This document shows positions 6,236 through 8,846 of a DNA stretch of 8,846 bases, piece after piece. A program made the translations under genes and the position numbers. The notes below the pieces were generated by a model. The model saw only the letters and a program-made list of their open reading frames with translations, was not told where the DNA came from and searched no databases. Within the stretch, counting starts at the first letter, position 1; every line of letters begins with the position of its first letter. Origin of the DNA: Nanobdellota archaeon (GTDB lineage Archaea; Nanobdellota; Nanobdellia; SCGC-AAA011-G17; GW2011-AR17); contig JASEIA010000062.1 in assembly GCA_030018575.1 (NCBI GenBank), positions 1 through 8,846 of the forward strand. The letters run 5' to 3'.

Positions 6236-6742
6236 CTATTTCCACCTGACAGAATTCATTATCCTTCCTAATGCAATATCAAGATGCTCCTTCTTTTCTA
6301 TCTGCAGTATGCCTTTCTTTTCCCTGAGCATGTTAAATCTCCTGAAAACCTCATTTTCAAAGTCCTTCACGTGAATCTTTTTCTTTTTTCTTCTTGAATA
6401 TTCCTTTGAAAGAGTGAGCAAATCTTCCGCCTCAATATGCAGCAATTCATGCATCAGGATGGACTGCACAACCTGCTTTCTCAGCGCTATATTGCCTACT
6501 TTCTGCAGGCTGCTGTTTATGAATATCCTGAATTCCGAAGGCTTGGCTCTTGTTTTCCTTATATTTGATGATTCTCCCAGAAGAAGCGCTTCATGGTCAA
6601 AGTCCAGCCTTTGCTCTATCTTTGCATGGACACAGCCCAGCTTTTTTGGGCTCATCTTCTTGTATTCAGATGTGATTGCTTTCTTGTCCAGCAAAGGGAA
6701 CACATCTCTTGCATCATGCAGCCATTCCATGCATTCATCCAT
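6236..6742 (-). CDS. Putative SprT/YgjP-like zinc metallopeptidase (168 residues)
   Basis: The zinc-binding motif HELLH is at residues 98-102 (H98, E99, H102) in a hydrophobic helix (VVQSILMHELLHIEAED). Twenty-two residues on, H124 in HVKDF has the H-x-x-x-F form that gives the third ligand in SprT- and YgjP-type zincins, so an active site of that layout is plausible. The N-terminal half (KKLGCVHAKIEQRL; FRIFINSSLQKV) fits the strands that precede the active-site helix in such proteins. A strongly basic run (YSRRKKKKIH) lies between the two motifs. There is no signal peptide or membrane segment, so it should act in the cytoplasm. The substrate is unknown. The gene starts 33 bases after the winged-helix gene stop on the same strand; a shared transcript is likely, although an A/T-rich box before the ATG could also be a promoter. 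Confidence 0.7.
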   Translation of the reverse strand: MDECMEWLHDARDVFPLLDKKAITSEYKKMSPKKLGCVHAKIEQRLDFDHEALLLGESSNIRKTRAKPSEFRIFINSSLQKVGNIALRKQVVQSILMHELLHIEAEDLLTLSKEYSRRKKKKIHVKDFENEVFRRFNMLREKKGILQIEKKEHLDIALGRIMNSVRWK

Positions 6743-6765
6743 AATGATATGGAATTGGCTTTATG

Positions 6766-6777
6766 CTTAAAAATATT
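6766..6777 (-). promoter_or_regulatory. Possible internal promoter of the zincin gene
   Basis: On the minus strand AATATTTTTAAG lies about 29 bases before the ATG at 6742. It overlaps the end of the winged-helix gene. The match to an archaeal TATA box is weak and co-transcription remains the simpler view. Confidence 0.3.
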
Positions 6778-7051
6778 ATGCTTTTATCTGGGCTTTAAGC
6801 TTGCTTGCCTCTTTCAGGGCTTCTTTTCCTTTCTTTGTCAGCGCATAAAAGCGGTAAGCGCGGTCATTTGGGTTTTTGCAGCGAATTAAGCCTTTCTCTT
6901 CAAGCTCTTTTAATGCCCTTGAAGTGTGGCTCTTGTACATTCCTGCCTCTTTCTTGATTTGCGCTGGTATCATTGTTTTGTTCTCAAGAATTGCCAAAAC
7001 CTTTATCCTGTTCTTTGCCCTTAACACAAATGAGATAACCTGCGCATCCAT
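6776..7051 (-). CDS. Winged-helix transcriptional regulator (91 residues)
   Basis: A compact one-domain DNA-binding protein. Helix 1 is about residues 4-22 (ISFVLRAKNRIKVLAILE), helix 2 about 29-36 (PAQIKKEA), the recognition helix about 40-53 (KSHTSRALKELEEKG), followed by the wing LIRCKNPNDRAYRFYALTKKG and a Lys/Ala-rich C-terminal helix suited to dimerisation. The layout is that of short archaeal ArsR/MarR-like regulators; the ligand is unknown and no metal-binding cysteine cluster is present. A TATA-like box (7073-7080) about 26 bases before the ATG implies a leaderless mRNA. The gene is divergent from the zinc-ribbon gene and upstream of the zincin. The GTTACC repeats in the shared promoter are candidate binding sites for this protein (inference). 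It is related to the second regulator at 7282-7530, sharing R-x-L-x-ELE-x-x-GLIRC and LTK-x-G. Confidence 0.9.
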   Translation of the reverse strand: MDAQVISFVLRAKNRIKVLAILENKTMIPAQIKKEAGMYKSHTSRALKELEEKGLIRCKNPNDRAYRFYALTKKGKEALKEASKLKAQIKA

Positions 7052-7141
7052 GCACTAATGGTGGTTACCATGTAATAAAAGCTATAGTTACCATTTCAGT
7101 TACCGAAATATATATAAGGAAAGATATGCATTTAAAATAGC
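7052..7141. promoter_or_regulatory. Divergent promoter with GTTACC repeats
   Basis: GTTACC occurs at 7064-7069, 7087-7092 and 7099-7104; the first two continue as GTTACCAT. The first is also part of the dyad ATGGT-GGTT-ACCAT (7058-7071). For the minus-strand regulator, a TATA-like TTTTATTA lies at 7073-7080, so the first repeat falls at its transcription start. For the plus-strand zinc-ribbon gene, AAATATATATAAGG (7106-7119) lies 30 bases before the ATG and the third repeat abuts it at the BRE position. A protein bound here would cover both promoters. Confidence 0.55.
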
Positions 7142-7285
7142 ATGAAACGAGAAAAAGGCAAGCGAAGGTTCAAGTGCCTGCGCTGCGGAAAATCCGTAAC
7201 AATAGATGGAAAGTTGCCTGATGAGAAAACAGGCGGGGAATGCCTGGGAGACAGGAATGGAAAGCACTGGTGGACTGGCTACTAA
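7142..7285 (+). CDS. 47-residue zinc-ribbon-like small protein
   Basis: A short gene supported by its promoter rather than length. AAATATATATAAGG sits 30 bases before the ATG, giving a nearly leaderless start. The protein is MKREKGKRRFKCLRCGKS at its N-terminus: a basic tail followed by C12-x-x-C15-G, a typical zinc knuckle. A second half ends with C34 and H42 in GECLGDRNGKHWW, which could complete a C-C-C-H site (inference). The knuckle and basic tail suggest nucleic-acid binding or a role as a small adaptor. Its stop overlaps the end of the convergent winged-helix gene by four bases. It is divergent from the other winged-helix gene and may be controlled by it. No family name can be given. 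Confidence 0.65.
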   Translation: MKREKGKRRFKCLRCGKSVTIDGKLPDEKTGGECLGDRNGKHWWTGY

Positions 7286-7530
7286 AGGCGCATCTTCATT
7301 ACTTCTTCCCTTATTTGTTCCCCTTCTTTTGTAAGCTGGTATATCTTTCCCATCTTTGTATCGCCTGTTATGCACCTGATTAAGCCTTCTTTTTCAAGCT
7401 CCCTTAACACCCTTGCCACGTTTGAGTCTTCAAGCTTTAATTCTTTCTTTAGCTGTGAGGGCATCTTGTTCTCCTGAGAAATCTTTATTATAACCCCGGT
7501 TATATAACCAGAATTATATTCTCTGTGCAA
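7282..7530 (-). CDS. Second winged-helix regulator, start uncertain
   Basis: Winged-helix protein of 82 residues if read from TTG at 7530, which overlaps the ATPase gene by 17 bases. Helix 1 is about 8-19 (GYITGVIIKISQ), helix 2 24-31 (PSQLKKEL), recognition helix 35-47 (DSNVARVLRELEK), wing 49-67 (GLIRC...GKIYQLT). It is a paralogue of the regulator at 6776-7051. Two starts compete. TTG 7530 keeps helix 1 and allows coupling to the ATPase. ATG 7464 has a good Shine-Dalgarno match (AGGAG, 6 bases before) and a TATA-like box at 7514-7521 with a leader of about 28 bases, but gives only 60 residues and loses helix 1. I keep the longer frame because the fold needs helix 1. A palindrome GGTTATATAACC (7498-7509) inside the overlap may be its own operator. 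Confidence 0.75.
   Translation of the reverse strand: MHREYNSGYITGVIIKISQENKMPSQLKKELKLEDSNVARVLRELEKEGLIRCITGDTKMGKIYQLTKEGEQIREEVMKMRL
7489..7519. repeat. 31-bp direct repeat, copy A (ATPase 3' end)
   Basis: Matches 8719-8749 at 26 of 31 positions without gaps; 13 bases (GTTATATAACCAG) are identical. It includes the perfect palindrome GGTTATATAACC (7498-7509) and covers the ATPase stop codon (7514-7516) and the early part of the winged-helix frame. Confidence 0.75.
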
Positions 7531-8728
7531 GCTTCAGCAGCTTCCTGCGGTCAATGACTTCAACGTCCTTGCCAGACTCCCCGCCCATGCATATGAGAAC
7601 GCGCCGCCCGTGAAGCCCTTCTGAATTCCTCTTAAACTTTAATATGTCCTCCTTGCCTATCTGCTTCCACTTTACCTCGCCTATGATTTCTGCCTTGTTG
7701 CGTTTGGTTATTACAAAATCCACTTCCTTATCTTTTGAAACATAATACTCCTTCCTGCCGCCGTAAATCTCAGCAAATAAGTCTGCAATAAAGTTTTGAA
7801 TCTCAAGGTTCAGCAGCTTAACCAAAGTAGGCATGGCTTCCTCCATAGAAATTTCTCTTGCGCCTATCTCGTACCTGCTGTTCATATAATAATACACGCT
7901 CATAATCGGGGACTTAAGCCTGTAATACCTTTCTTTTCCCTTATGAAGCTTTATGCTTTCCACAAGCTCCATTTCCTCCATATTCTTCAAATATTGTATT
8001 AGGTGATTTGGGCTTGGCTCGGGTATTAGTTTCCTTGAATATAATATTGCAGTGATTTCCTTTGTTTTCCATACCCCTGAGCCAATTAAGCTTAATATTG
8101 CCTCATATTTTTTGGTTAATTCTCTCTCTTCTTCTGTAAATATCTCCCCCACGAGGGCGACAATAGTGTACTTTGACTGGGTAATGAGGCTATAAACAAA
8201 ATCACTTGCTTTTCCGCCATTTGCTGAAGGAATTACCCATGGCTCGCGGAGAAATGTGGCAAATTCAATTAATTTATCTTCATGGATGCGCCCCTTCAGC
8301 CCTGAAATTATATCTGATGGGCTGATAAACCCTATTTTTATGGGCATAAAGAACCCCAAAAGCGGGGACTTTGGTTCAAATACTTTCTTGATAACCCTCA
8401 TGCTTGAACCGGAAAGTATCAACTGCCCCTTTGGATGCAAGAGAGAAATTTCCTCGAAAACCCCTTCATTAAGGCGCTGGAATTCATCCACAACAACCCT
8501 TTTTCCTTCGGAGAGAAGGCTTTTCACCTCAGATACAAACTCTTCCAAACTGAGCTTCCTGCCGCCGGAAATTATTGCCAAGTCTTTTGCAACAGAATAA
8601 TAATTCTCTGCCCTGCATAGCTCGCGAAGCAGGAATGTCTTTCCGACCTTCCTCCGGCCATACACAAGGAGCCACTGCCTCTTGCTTTTGACTAAATCCG
8701 CTTCTTTGCGCTTAATTATATAATCCAT
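7514..8728 (-). CDS. Archaeal-type ATPase with DUF234 nuclease-like C-terminus
   Basis: STAND/AAA-like ATPase of the Arch_ATPase family, 404 residues, about the usual length. Walker A is GRRKVGKT at 24-31, Walker B VVVDEFQ at 78-84 with D81 and E82, and LILSGSS (103-109) fits sensor 1. Residues about 205-272 form a winged-helix module (YEAILSLIGSGVWKTKEIT... ERYYRLKSPI). The C-terminal part (about 300-404) has the DUF234 layout with a PD-(D/E)xK core: D337 in KEVDFVI and E351-x-K353 in GEVKWK. Members are widespread in archaea, often several per genome; function is poorly known and a role in mobile elements or defence has been suggested, so none is assigned here. ATG 8728 is supported by a TATA box 22 bases upstream. 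The winged-helix gene overlaps its 3' end, so the two probably form a unit. Confidence 0.93.
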   Translation of the reverse strand: MDYIIKRKEADLVKSKRQWLLVYGRRKVGKTFLLRELCRAENYYSVAKDLAIISGGRKLSLEEFVSEVKSLLSEGKRVVVDEFQRLNEGVFEEISLLHPKGQLILSGSSMRVIKKVFEPKSPLLGFFMPIKIGFISPSDIISGLKGRIHEDKLIEFATFLREPWVIPSANGGKASDFVYSLITQSKYTIVALVGEIFTEEERELTKKYEAILSLIGSGVWKTKEITAILYSRKLIPEPSPNHLIQYLKNMEEMELVESIKLHKGKERYYRLKSPIMSVYYYMNSRYEIGAREISMEEAMPTLVKLLNLEIQNFIADLFAEIYGGRKEYYVSKDKEVDFVITKRNKAEIIGEVKWKQIGKEDILKFKRNSEGLHGRRVLICMGGESGKDVEVIDRRKLLKLAQRI

Positions 8729-8749
8729 GTTATATAACCAGTGTTATAT
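8719..8749. repeat. 31-bp direct repeat, copy B (ATPase 5' end)
   Basis: Second copy of the repeat at 7489-7519. It covers the first codons of the ATPase, its ATG and the palindrome GTTATATAAC (8729-8738) just before it. In this position a bound protein would block the transcription start. Confidence 0.75.
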
Positions 8750-8756
8750 ATATTTA
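8743..8756 (-). promoter_or_regulatory. TATA box of the ATPase gene
   Basis: The minus strand reads TTAAATATATATAA, centred about 22 bases before the ATPase ATG. The palindrome GTTATATAAC lies between this box and the ATG, overlapping the expected transcription start. Confidence 0.6.
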
Positions 8757-8846
8757 AGCTTAACGGCGGGGGGGTTTTCACTCCGCAATCTTAGGGGCCC
8801 GCTCCAAAAATTCTATCCGGATAACTATTGCTAATTTGGTATTGCA
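8757..8846. other. Right-edge intergenic sequence
   Basis: No gene is visible. It contains a G-run (8768-8774), the palindrome TATCCGGATA (8814-8823), and the ordered motifs CGCTCC, CGGATA, CTATTGC and GCTAAT (8800-8835), which recur in the same order at 318-367 behind the transposase. This may be part of a related insertion-sequence end. Confidence 0.35.

Noticed and set aside
7100..7375. Minus-strand frame covering the zinc-ribbon gene
   Set aside because: It runs across a strong plus-strand TATA box and the end of the second regulator, and has no recognisable domain or start signal.
8256..8620. Plus-strand frames opposite the ATPase N-terminal half
   Set aside because: They are mirror frames of the Walker A/B region, with no promoter or family features.

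Overview
The window looks archaeal, most likely a small-genome lineage of the DPANN type, although no marker gene fixes the taxon. Base composition is moderately AT-rich. Most genes have a TATA-like box centred about 22-30 bases before the start codon, with little or no leader, which is the archaeal leaderless pattern. An Arch_ATPase/DUF234 protein and short archaeal-style winged-helix regulators support this. The leucyl-tRNA synthetase (LeuRS) has a bacterial-type core but a C-terminal tail of archaeal type.

Layout. 1-315: the 3' end of a transposase gene cut by the window edge, followed by a hairpin. 432-3611 (minus): a 1059-residue LeuRS carrying a complete alpha/beta serine hydrolase domain of about 185 residues inside its editing (CP1) domain. 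A 111-bp divergent promoter region separates it from an unrecognised 181-residue protein (3723-4268, plus). 4316-5206 (plus): a short pentameric ligand-gated ion channel subunit with signal peptide and four membrane helices. 5395-6047 (minus): an MNT/HEPN toxin-antitoxin pair in which the nucleotidyltransferase is intact and the HEPN gene has an in-frame TAA. 6236-7051 (minus): a winged-helix regulator followed by a SprT/YgjP-like zincin, probably one operon. 7142-7285 (plus): a 47-residue zinc-ribbon-like protein, divergent from that regulator across a promoter region with three GTTACC repeats. 7282-8728 (minus): a DUF234-type ATPase and a second winged-helix regulator overlapping its 3' end. 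A 31-bp imperfect direct repeat lies at the ATPase start and again across its stop codon.

The right half (5.4-8.7 kb) is an accessory cluster of toxin-antitoxin, regulator, protease and ATPase genes. The left half has a housekeeping gene and membrane or unknown genes next to an insertion-sequence remnant. The most notable object is the LeuRS: bacterial-type core, archaeal-type tail, and a serine hydrolase placed next to the editing site with its Ser-Asp-His triad apparently intact and codon choice unlike the surrounding gene. No rRNA, tRNA or CRISPR array was seen, and no gene-free stretch exceeds 300 bases.
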